Source: Dicaeum eximium (Eukaryota > Chordata > Aves > Passeriformes > Dicaeidae). Taken from it: 64,000 nt of DNA. The notes beneath the pieces were generated by a model, which was not told the DNA's origin, did not search any database, and saw only the letters and a program-made list of their open reading frames with translations. Position 1 is the stretch's first letter, and the number at the start of each line of letters is the position of its first letter. The stretch covers positions 314,857 through 378,856 of the forward strand of contig VWZP01008288.1 in NCBI GenBank assembly GCA_013396995.1, in the 5' to 3' direction. The position numbers and the translations under genes are program-made. Positions 50,369 to 62,500 of the stretch are shown here, one piece after another.

Positions 50369-53300
50369 CTGCAGAGGAAGGGAAGAAGAACATTTCTTTA
50401 ACTCATGCTGTAGATTTCTGCATATTACTTCCTCATAAGCAACCACTTATGCATCAGCCTTTTAAGTCACAAAAATTATCCAATGAATGAGCACTTGCTA
50501 GGTAGCATTACAAAAAACCTCCCTTTCTCTTTAAGGTTCACTTTTTAGTTATTAGGAAGCAACTGAATTGATAATAGTTAATAGAAAAATTTAGAGAAGT
50601 TAGAAGGCAACATTATACAATCATTAAAACTGTAAATATTAGTTAATAAAAGTACCTTAGTTATGGAGGAATAGATATTCCCTACAGCTTTTAAAACAGT
50701 AAGCAATCAATTGTTTAATTTTTAACTAACTAAAGTCTGCTAAACGGCAAAATACTTGGGTTATAGGAAAAAAAAAGATACACTACAGATATATGTGTGC
50801 ATGTTTAAAGTACATTCTCAAAGACTATTTTATTCAGTTGTCTTGTTTGAATATTTATATGGCAAAAATTAAATGTAAATTAACAAATCTTTTTGCATTA
50901 GTGAGATGAAGAATTCTACTTAACAAGAAAGACTGACTGACAGTTTTTAGAAAGCAACCAATGTCTAGAAATGCAAAAGAAAAAACAAACCCAAACCAGG
51001 ATAAATATATATTTAATGTTCTAAATTATACTCAGGAAAGCTGAAACACATCGTTCTCTTATTTGGTCCTAAATCTTCCACGTAAAAAACACTACCAACT
51101 CAGGTAATATGTATCTGCTATGCCTTTTCATAATTATACTTAACAAGTGCAGAATAAAACACAGTTCCCTGTTGAAGAAATGAATGGAGACTCTACCTTT
51201 CTGGGAAAACTCTGTTAGTGCCCAGTCACCCCCATTGTGAAAACGTGCTTCCTGATGTTCAGAGGGAACCTCCTGAGTTTCTATTTGTGCCTCCTCCCTC
51301 TCTGGTCCTGTGACCGGGCACCACTGAAAAGAACCTGGCTCTGCTTTTACACTCCCTTCAAGTATTTATATGCACTGATGAGATCTTCCCTGAGCCTTTC
51401 TTCTCCAGGTGGAACAGTCCCATCTCTCTCATAGTTTCAGAGATGAAGATAGATAAGAATGAAAAATATTTGAAAAAGGAAAAAACGTTCCTACTCTCTA
51501 TCAGACTTAAACAGGTTTCTCAAACTGGAAAAAGTATTGACAGAAACTTATAGATAAGCTGAAAATATTCTGAGTTTACAGAACAGCATGTAATTGGATT
51601 CTTTTTTTTAATAAGGTATCTCCCAGATTAGCTGCACTACTGTCCTGAAAAATAAAAATGCAAACATTTGCCACTAACCATTCAGTTTTCTTTTTACATC
51701 CTACTGTGACTCCAATAATTAATACGTGCAATTTCACTAACAGTTTAGTATAAGCTGTTATTATATATCTTATTCTAAACTCTTTTTTTGTCTGTCATAG
51801 AAACTTTAAGCTTTTACAGTTTGACAAATCTGTGTCATCAAGAACTCATAAAAATGTTCCAATTTCCTATCAGTGAAGATTCACCCAATCGACCTTTGCT
51901 TATAAGTCTTCAAGAATTTTCTCATGCACTGAATTTGTATATAGAAGCATCTGAGAATTACCACTTTTCCACAAGAATGTAGGAGAAACCCTGCCATGGT
52001 TGCAGACCCTAACGTATCTTCAGTAATGTGCTACCTCCTTTGTAGACTACAAAACCAAAGGTTTTAAAACCACTAATGAAACCAGGTGAATAAAACTTCC
52101 TAGTAGAGTAAGTTAACAAAATATATTAAGTGTGTTAAGTTTCACTCTGACATATTTCAACTAATAAAATGGCTGGATCTTCAATTAAAAAATATACAGT
52201 TTAGGGCAAGATCTAAATAAATACCTTTGCAACTAATGGTGAAGGAGCAAGTCAGTATTTGCATTTCTGATAAAAAATGGCTCAGCACAGGCTAGGGCTT
52301 CAGAAGTTGCAAATTTCTGAGGGTTCAATACAAGGATACACAGTCTGCTTTTACAGCATGGAAGCATCACATGACATCCTCTGCTTTCAGTTCAGATGCA
52401 TTTCAGCTGGTTCCTCATGAGCAATGCAACACACCACCACTACACATGATAATGGCAGTCACACTGCCTGCCATGGGTGAAGTAGAAAGGAAGTATCTCT
52501 CCACGACAAGGCTTTATCCTTTTTACATTCCAGGACACCTCAGAACATAGTACACAACCATAGCATTCCTGGACCTTCCATGCAGCTGTATCACTGCCTG
52601 AACCACTTTCTTAACTGCCCTCTCCTAGGTATTTCCCAACAAGGATCTCCACGTTTGCTGATTTTTTTTCTCCTCCCTCACCTTCATTGCCAAATTAAAA
52701 GCCATTTCTCCAGCTTAATTAGAAATCTATTCGTAATTCTTCCTCACTCTTTTTGTCCAATCCTTTCCTACTCCTATCTCAAGTTCTGTCAACATAAGCT
52801 TTTAACAAATCATACAATAAAACAATGCGAGTACTATTCTGTAAGTAACAGAGGACAAAAGAAAAACATTATAGAATTCTATTTCTCTAAGCTGCGTATA
52901 GAAACTTGATTTTACTGACCCTTGTCCTAAGTGCAAGATTGTATAAGCTCCAGATCTGATTTTCAATGCTGAAACTGTATCAGGGTGGAGCACAAGCTAA
53001 TGATGCTCCCTGTGTGTCATTTCACACTACCTACTAAATTATGCTGCTGATCTGAGACTTTCCATCAAGTCCTGACTGCACAGAATTCCCCAAAGAAGTA
53101 AGGCAAACAATAACATTTTCTTTACAATTGTGTTTAAACCAATATTTGGTAAAGGAAAAAAGAGTAATTTTCAGGCCATGCTGGAGATGCATGAATGAAA
53201 GCTCTGCCAAAAAAACTTCTGAGAAAATGACAAATGAGTGGTCTTTTCAACACAGGTTATGTCTATCATGACAGACATTTCCCAATACTTTCCCAAAAAT

Positions 53301-56300
53301 GTCAGAAACTAAAAGATGACACCTTCCATGGCACCATATGCAGCAACAAATGTCTTAAAAAAACGTTCAACAAATATCTGCTGGACAACTGCCAAAGTAA
53401 ACTATTTAGCTTGTTTTAGTCAGAAGTGACAGCTAGAGTTCCTATCAACACTTCAGCAAAATACATTTTAATTTAGATTTTAACTCAATCTTTAAATAAA
53501 CAAACATGATTTAAAAAACATCTTTGCTCATAGTTTAGCACATACACTCCCACAAATCTTGTTTTGGGTTATTTTTATTTTTGCTGTTAACACATTATGC
53601 AGTCCCATTTCAGATTGCTCATTCAAACTGTCTTTAAGGGGAAAAAAAATGAAAATACATTTTGAGCAATGTAATCCTCAGCTGAAAACTAAATTCAATG
53701 CTCATAGACTAAATTTCCTGCTTGTGAATGGGCAGTTACACACATCTTGTAGGAATGAAAGAGGTTGCTTATGGAACCAAACCAGGGTTATCTCATCTCT
53801 GAGCTTTGCAACCACACTAAAACAATGAGCATGACATACTTGTTCTCAGTAGGTGCCAAAACTCTGATGAGATACTAGGTGGAGCAGCAGGTAAGAACAT
53901 CTACAGCAAATTAATCTGGAGGTTAATAGACATGTATGACTAAGCTACTCAGTTTCTTCAGTATTCACTTTAACTGAATACCAATGCCTTCATTTCTATT
54001 CCTAAAGGAAAAGGGGCAGAAGAAGAAGTGGATCTCAAAATGAAATATTTTATTTTTATTCCAGCATTTAGTGTTGAGAAAACACTTCCTATTTTCCTTT
54101 CACTAACCCCATTGCCAATCACAGCATTTGAACGTACACAGTTCTCAGCAGAAGGGTCCCAGCTCAAATGCCAGAGTAAACCAGAGAACAGTGATATCTT
54201 TTTTAAGGAACAGAAATAAACACAATTTATGCTTTAATGGCACAAGCACTTTATCTTGGCATAAAGCAGCACTGCTGTCATAGCAGGTAGTCCTCCCAGA
54301 TTTGCTTCCACCAGAAAGCCCTTGCTGGTGCAAAACCCCTACTGAGGCTGGTTGAGCAGACATGGAGGCTCAGGAGGAGTGTTCTGGAAACATTAACTCC
54401 CAGAAATAAAGCTTTTAGGTCTGTGGCAAATAATAGAAACGTGTTTTTCTCTGTTCAACATGTTAACTCCATAGACTTGCTGACACATTCAGTAAAACTG
54501 ATGACATCAGCCCCACAAGAGTCTCTGCATGAACACCAACATCCCAGGCCCTTTTCTGTCCATTACCCATATTTTTCTATCAACATGGCATTTCAGTAAT
54601 AATTCATATAGTTCAGTTCCTCTCTAACTCTTCTTGCCTACAATTCTTCAGGATACCAAATCAGGCTCTGAAGGTGCAGGGTTTATTACCAGGTCTCTCA
54701 ATTTCTAACCCCCATTTGCAAAGCTCTACGCTTCCCTTAAATCCCGTTAGTTTCTTTCCTTCCCCAACCTCTTCAAAGCCTCTGCTCCTCTACCCTCCTA
54801 ACACACACCTTCATTTTTCCAGTCCCTGATACCTTCTTACAACTCCCTACAGCAAAAATACAAACTGCTTCAGAAAACAATGCGGACAGAGTTACATAAA
54901 TTCACTAACATGACAGAGAATCATATTCAATTTGAAGATTCTGTAAACCAGCAAGTTGAAAACAGCTTTCAAGAAGTAATGCCCATGGGCAAGTCTGGAC
55001 AGACTTATTTGCCAACTACAAGATGGGAATTCAAATAATATTTGGGAGGACATGATCAGAGCTAAAATTGCTTTTGAAAATGATAAATAATCCAAAGTCA
55101 GCAAGACAAAATTCAGTAAAGGCATAATTGAAGTATATAGGAGGAAGTAGAATGTACAAATGTAATGGTTCAGTAGCAGTCATACTACAGAAAGATCCTG
55201 GCATCACAGCAGTTCACCAACTAGAAACACCTCTTGCAAAACAGTTAAAATCTTATTTCAAGTTTTGCATGAGAAACAGAAGGCAATTATTTCTAAACTA
55301 TTTAGTGCTGATGAAGACTCTCCCAAAATATTAGTCTGGTTTTGGATACCACATGTTAAAGTGTGGATTAACTGAAAAAAACTTATAAAAAGGAAACATA
55401 ACCAGGGAAGAGTTAAAAAAGACTATGTCACAACAAATTACAGCTAATTCTAGATGAAGGAAGCCCATGGTTGACAAAATGTTCCAGAGCAAAAAATTAT
55501 AGAAAAGATTTGTCCACCAACTACTCAGGGCAGGGAACAAAAAAGTTTGCTTAAATTTTCACACAGATTTGCACTGAATATTAGGAAGAAAATGCAAAGA
55601 GAAGCACTAGAAGACACAAAGACTGTACAATCTCCTGTGGAAGATTTAAGAAAATGTTAAACAAGCATAGGAAAAGCACAGTTTAAGCACACTTGAAACT
55701 GTTTGCATATAATGTTTTGGATTATACCATTTTATATGCTTGCTCTCAGTCCTCTGTTTTGACTATTTATGTTACCAAAGCCTGGATCAAAGAGTGAATT
55801 ACATCTTCCACTTCACTTAGAATAATAAATCACAAGAAAGGGTGATTTGTGTTCTCATGAAATGGAAGATGAGTAAATACTGAAAATGTTGTACAGATTT
55901 TCAGTATGCCTCTCCATAATCCTTTTGCTCTGCAGTTTTTAAGGGTCAACACTTGATAATCTAGAGAGATACTAAAACAGAAATCCTAACTCCCTGTCCA
56001 TGCACAATGTATTCCTGCAATAAAAAAATCTCTATATAATCTAATCAATACATAAAGCATGTCACTTGCACTAGTAGCATTCACAGAAATGCAATATTCT
56101 CACTAGGTTACTTTTCCCTTGCTACTCAGTTTAAATTAATGTCTAAAATGAAAAAGAAAGTAAAATTTACCATAAGATTTTTATCCTGTTTTTTTTTTTA
56201 ATGGGTATTGCCTACATATTAACTTTCAAGAATAATCAGAAGAATTTAGAGGCTTTATTGAATGCAATTATATAGATTATTTTGCTTGTCAAACAGAAAA

Positions 56301-56339
56301 AAATTGAAAAATGGGAAAAGAAATCGTATCTATTTTTAC
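50369..56339 (-). other. CRIM1: CRIM1 intron 3 (6.0 kb)
   Basis: This phase 1 intron has a GTAAAA donor and a TCTGCAG acceptor on the minus strand. A plus-strand CR1 fragment lies about 0.8 kb from its 3' end. The remaining sequence (51.5-56.3 kb) is AT-rich intron with short, unrecognised open frames on both strands and no further feature I can support. Confidence 0.92.
51205..51433 (+). mobile_element. CR1 LINE fragment (internal 3' region)
   Basis: This CR1 retrotransposon fragment lies on the plus strand, antisense to CRIM1. It shows the characteristic order GTGCTTCCTGATGTTCAGAG, GGAACCTCCTGAGTTTC, TCTGGTCCTGTGACCGGGCA, CCACTGAAAAGAACCTGGCT, then TATGCACTGATGAGATCTTC, CCTGAGCCTTTCTTCTCCAG and GTGGAACAGTCCCATCTCTC. 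It is the best preserved of the three CR1 pieces. A 65-codon open frame across it is a remnant of the element and not a host gene. The copy is truncated at both ends. Confidence 0.93.
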
Positions 56340-56582
56340 CTGGCTTGCATTCATAGAGATCACAGCATTTCCCTGGCTTTCCTGATGCCTTAGAAACCAA
56401 GATATTCAAATAGCCAGGCTGGCAAACCTTCCTCAAGCAGCCTGCAGGATTACACACGCAGCGGCTTGGGAGCGGGCAGCATTCACCAGGAGGTGCATAG
56501 CCTTCTATCAAGATGGAATCTTCTGGACAGCGAGGAGAAAACTGGACCTCACAGCGCGCCTTGGAGCAATCAGGTTTCTCTT
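56340..56582 (-). CDS. CRIM1: CRIM1 exon 3: cysteine-rich linker, units one and two
   Basis: This internal coding exon of 243 nt (phase 1 in, phase 1 out) encodes 81 residues, about human residues 169-249, following the IGFBP-like N-terminal domain. It opens EEKPDCSKARCEVQFSPRC. The middle is GYAPPGECCPLPSRCVCNPA and the end SGKPGKCCDLYECKP. Only about three residues differ from human as I recall it (I for V in EDS(I/V)LIEG, Y for N in QPG(Y/N)LN, K for E in KPG(K/E)CC). Twelve cysteines fall at exon residues 6, 11, 19, 35, 36, 42, 44, 49, 54, 73, 74 and 79. The same positions recur in exons 4 plus 5, so this exon is one copy of a duplicated module. The acceptor is CCCTTTCAG and the donor G|GTAAAA. 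The exon is skippable in frame. The first codon is completed by exon 2, which is outside the window. Confidence 0.97.
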
Positions 56583-59500
56583 CTGAAAGGGAGAGAAAAA
56601 TCATCATGCCATATGTGTCAATAAAACACTGAAGTTCTGAAGATAAACTCAGATAAAGCTCCCTCTCTTCTCCCTCCCCCCAAAACAATAAAAAAGAAAA
56701 GGAAACAGCTGCTGCTGTTCAGCAAAAATTACCAAATATTGCTAACTGATTAGCAAAAATTACCAAATATCCTTTAAGAACTATAGTTATTTGCAAGAAG
56801 CTAGGTGTCTTATGAAATATTTCACAAAATTTCTAATCTGTGTGATGTGCTGAACCCACACAGCCTCAAGTAGAGCTGTGAACTTACATTGGGCCACGCT
56901 GTTAAGGAACAACTTGTCATGTCATGTCAGCCCTGATGTTCACGCCTATTCCTTCAGTTTCCCAAGATCTTCCATTATGGACTAATTTAAACGGATTTAT
57001 TAACCTGAACTGAGCTCTCACATATTCAAAAAGCAAGTTAAAAGTTCAACAGCTAACATATTTGAATACATTGGCAGAAGAGGATTTTTCCTGTACACAC
57101 TCCCAATGTTCACATTAGAAGTGGTGTTCCTACACACTTCAGCAGCTTGAATACTAAGAGATGAGAGGTTTGACTACGGTGATGGTGAGGTTTGTTGATG
57201 ATCTTTGATCTTCTCTGATTCCTTCATGTAAAAGTACTTTATGTTTTTCTTACAACCATCAAAGATTACTAACCTAAATGTGCTACTAGATAGCATTATA
57301 GCTCTTTTCTTACAGTTAAAAATGCTACTATTTCCGTCTTTACTATCTTTAAAACAGCCTTGACTAGATATGTATTTTGCCTAGAACTCTTAATAACATT
57401 TTTAAGACCAATGTTTTTTTTCAAACCTACCCTTATGTTTAGGTTCTCATCTGCTTTATTAAACACATTGTTCAGACAGAACATTACTGGTTACAGAGGT
57501 TCACTGCAGAAAGCTGTATAAATAATAGATAACATACTAGCTTCAGTCTTTTATTTATAGCGTTTAGTTTATGGATATAATAAAAGACTTGACATTTTAG
57601 CTTTTAAAATTATTTTCATTTTCCACTGCATATTTGCTCAAGATACACAGAGAAGTGACAGAACTGCTGCAGTAGCAGCCCTTAAAGTACACACTCATGA
57701 TAGGCCCATGATGGACCACTTGTACTCATGATGACCCTTGAATTCCCACTGTTCATTACTTTATGTGCCTAGCATTATGCATCCAGTGGTCTTCCAATTT
57801 CCATGACTAAGAGATAACCCCATCCTCATGCAATCTCTCTCATGAAAATACTTGGAATTATAAGTATTTTAAAAAGTTGACCTGCTCTCTTTCACTTGAC
57901 TGCATTTACACACATACATGTATCTATATGAAGACAAGTATTTCCTTAAGGACTGCTTAGATAATTCAATATAAAAAAATTTTTGAGCAATGCAATTGAT
58001 CAAATAAAAAGTATTTTTGACCAATTTGGCTAACTTTCCAAAAGACAAGGCTTGTCAAAAATGCACATCAAACTGTTTGAATTCAGACTATTCAGGACTC
58101 CAGATGTATAATTTTTGAGGACCAAAAAGCCTATTGCTGGAGTTGGTAAGATAACCTAGCAATCATATGAAAACAAGGACATGTCACTATCAACACATAA
58201 GAAGCATCACAAGCAATAGAAGAGAGAAATTTAAAACAGAGAACCATGACAAGTATTTTTGTATAAAATATTCACTCAGTGTTTTGCAGTTTTTTGTGAT
58301 AGTCCTTTCCACACAGAGTATTGTGCTCAATGTAGTTACAGGTTACAGACTGTGACAGGACTCTTACATAAAGCCAGCACCATTTTCAGAGGAAATGATT
58401 TAAACATCACCACCACCTCACAAAAGACATGTCTATGTTTTAATACCTGGCAATATAACGCCAGTAGGTATTTATAAACAAAAGGTTTACTTCTTAATCC
58501 AGTGTCACTATTACTTTTGTACTTCATAGTCCCAAAAAATAAACAAATAAAACCCTACTAATAACTCCCTATTAATACTCATGTAAATATTGTGTTTCCA
58601 AATGACATATCAAACTATGTACATGTTGAAATATATCCTTCCCAATACACAGACGCAACTGAGCAACAGGAAAGTCAAATATATTCACCCAAGCTGGATC
58701 AACTAACAGTTATCTTTTAGCTTCCCAAACTCTAGCCCACAGCAGAGTCAAAAGCAGGTTAAGAAACTTCTTGCAGACTATGTCCAGGTGTAGCACTACA
58801 ATGTGTTAGTTAAAGCTTTAATCAGCTAGCATCATTCTAGGGTAACTGCTCTCCAAGTCCAGAATTCACTGCCATGGAAGAAGATGAGAGTTCACTTTTA
58901 CTGCATTTCAGTAAAAGCTGACGTGGGCTCCTCATTTTGACACCAAGTTTGGATAAAAGACATTACTTCTAAGCAACCATTCAGAAAAGTTTCAAGGTTT
59001 TTCTTCTTGTTATCTCAGCAAATGACAAAATCATCTCTATCCACAGGGATTCATTACACTAAACTAGTTCTACCTTTTCATTACTTCATTGAAGAAGGCA
59101 TCAAAATTTAATCTGTTTTCAAAATAAATTATAAACATTAATACAGCCATAAATGTCACTGCTTTAGTAGAATTCATGATTTAATTCCAATATATACAGC
59201 TATTTAAGATTTCATCAAACAAAAACTGTTTAATAGCTCTTTTCCCCTTTATTAACAAACACTTCTATCCCTTACAAAAGGATACAAAAGGAACATTAAA
59301 AAAACCATGTAAGAACAAAATAATTAAAAATACACCAACAGCCTCAAAAGACAGAAAGCAGAGTAATGCCAAGCTCTATTCCACAAAAAAACCCTGTGAA
59401 ATCACTCACCAGTGATATTTCTTCTCCTTTGACCCTTTCACACACCAGATAGACTGTTTCTCAGCAGTCTCAACAGACTCAAGCAGCTAGTGCAAAAACT

Positions 59501-62500
59501 CATGTAGATTCACAAGAGCCTACTGCCTCTCTGTCAAACAGACACATACATTACAAAGCACCAACCTGTCCCCTGGATGTTTTAAGCTACTGCCTATTAC
59601 ACAAATCAGGCTCTTCCTGACCAACATCTTCACAGACAAACAATGCATCAGGACTTAAACTCCATTTTGATAATAAATAGAACATAAACAAATATTATGT
59701 GTGTCCAGAAACAGGAGAACTTCATTTTTCAAAGCTGTGGTGAACCTAAAGTATTAGGCTTTTGAGGAAAGGGAGAACTATACATGGGACTATATATATA
59801 TGACTTACTATGAAACAAATCAGTACAGCAAATACATGCACATTCCTGAATAATAAAGCATCTTAACAAGCAGATTACACAGCAAGACACATGTGTCACA
59901 TTGTTCTCACCCATAGTGCAAATTCCTTCACAAGAAGAATTTCATACAACCCTAACTGCATGTAGAGACAGTAAAATTGCTATAGCATAAAACTCAATCA
60001 CATTTCAATATGTCCTTTAAAAAATACCCCAACCATTAATAAGGAGAACAATCACTTTTCAGGGATGCATCCTGATAAAAATTTGAACTGATAACCTACA
60101 ACTCACTAAGAAAAACATAGTTGGCTGCAGGTGCTGCCTTTATGTTCAAAAAAGCAGCATTTCACACAGCTACACAAAGAACAAAGTATTGGCTGGTTTT
60201 CTGATGAGGTTTCTCTGTGGGACACATTCTCTTTACAGCCTTTCATCAAACACCACCAAAGCTGGAAGCATTCTGGTATCCCTGACATCTCAGCAGCCTG
60301 AGCCAACAAAGAACCTCTGCAGAAATAAAGAGTCTGGATCAATCAAGCTTCTGCAAACTATCTATTCTGAGACAGACAATTTTCTTAAGAAATTCAGAAA
60401 TGTAGCTAGGAATGTAACATTCCTAATAAACTGAACACAATCCAGACAGGAAAATTAACATTTTGATTAATTCCAAATAAGACTACTATCTTTGGAAACA
60501 ATACCTACTCTCAAAGGCAGCTCTAGAGATAATTTCAAATAAAGTTATTCAGTTTACCAGTGACAGTGTTATTTTTAGATATAAATTGCTACTGGTAGAA
60601 GTTTTTAATTTCAAGACAAACTTTACTTTCTGTAGGTCTGAAGGCGCAGGTTTACTTGTTAAGAGCCTGCAAGAAGAGCTTGCTGGTATTGAGCACATGA
60701 GAGTACACCCTAAAATTACTAAGAATAACCTAAGTTACAATGTATAATTGAAAAAGAATAGCTGAATAAGATACAATGCACAGTTTATTATTTAAACAGG
60801 CATCATTCACTTAAAAAGTTAGGATGTCTCAAAAAAATTCCTCACTTCCATCTCAGAAGTGCACAGGAAAGTTGAGCATCTCAGAAGTTGAGGCATAACA
60901 TTCAAACTGATTTTTTATTGCAACATATTCATTATAAAGTGCATGAGGAGAAGGAGAATAACCTTCAAAGGATATAATAATAATAAGAAGAAATCAATAT
61001 ATGGATTTGGGTTTTTTCTCTTTCCATTATTTAGACAGTGTCTGTCATAAAGCAACAGCCATAAACCCAGAACTTTGTCACAAAGTTTTTACACATCAAA
61101 AACTACAATCTATTTTTAAAATTATACTTCCCCTACCGTACAAAGTTATTAGGGGGAAGTGGATGTATAATAGCAAGTTACTGAAGCACTTATGCTGCAA
61201 TCAATGCTTTCTTTGATAGAAGTCAGCTTCTTTACCTTCCTGAAAGGTTTATGCAATACTCAAACTGGGTACTAATTAGATATTAGTTTTTATTAAGACA
61301 GTCACTGAATATAGGAAGTCTAGATCTCAGACATTTTCCATTTCTTTTGTTAAAGTAGATCAGCTGTAACAAAAACCAACCAAGCCAAACCATCCCCAAT
61401 CCTCCCCATCTTTGTTAATACCAAAGCAGCATGGAAATAGCTCCTTAAGAAAAAATAAACACTTTGCTTTCACCTCTGTATCAAATTATTTTCCTTCATT
61501 ACGTTTGCACGCTCTACTTTGACATGCAGAGAAAGTACATTCCAAGTTTATTTAATGAGAAAAGCAGAACAGTTAAAACATTGGTTAGTACAGTGAAAGG
61601 ATCTTAGGGTATAATCTGGTGTGGGAGAAACAGAGAAGACAAGCCCTGACAGGGATGGGAGGGTCTTCTCATTCTTCAGATGAAACGGAATGGATCCGTG
61701 CTTCTCAGGAAACCACTTCAGGGAGGAATTTTTATCATTTTGTCAGAACTTCATGTGATGCTGTTACTCAGTCACCATAGAAACAAGGGCAGAATGTTTT
61801 ATTGGAGGAGATGGCTGAAGAGAAATTGGTATTTCTCAGGTCCAAATGTTTCCGTTGAGATATTTAAATGGTTCTACAGTTGATTCTTTAAAGTAAAACT
61901 TTTAATACATATGTGTATGGATATACACAGAGATGGATGGAATATTTTTTTTTTCTGTTAGGTCCATACAAAGAACACAGAATAAGAAGCACTTTGAAAT
62001 AGCAAGCTTCATATTTCATTTTTCTGAGCTGTTCAGAATGGGATATGGTTTATAAAGATGAACATTTTGCAGGACTAAAGCAATGCACTACAGTTGGCAG
62101 ACATGCTTTGGAGCCGTGTTCAGCTTGGCCTTTTTGGTTCACTGTAAACCATTTTTGTGAAATCTAGGCTAAAACACAGTCACTTTTATTGTACAGTCTT
62201 ACAGTTATCATTGAGATACATTCCAAACAATAGGCATACTGTACTGTTATACAGTGGCAGGAAGGAAATACTAAAAGGATTAGGGATAAACAAGAAAAAT
62301 GATTACCCAGCTGAAGCAGTCAGACAGACAGGGATCGATACTGGAATGCAAAATACCCAAAAGGATTTTCAAGAATCAAAAGGGCAGTTATAGTAGATTA
62401 AAAAATGAGATTAACTTACACATACAATATGCACAGTACTGTATACGGATGAACTGCTACAAATAAAGTGAACAAGAGCCTGACCTTTTACCTAAAACTG

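Noticed and set aside
51237..51434. 65-codon plus-strand open frame in intron 3
   Set aside because: It lies entirely within a CR1 fragment and is part of the degraded element, not a host gene.
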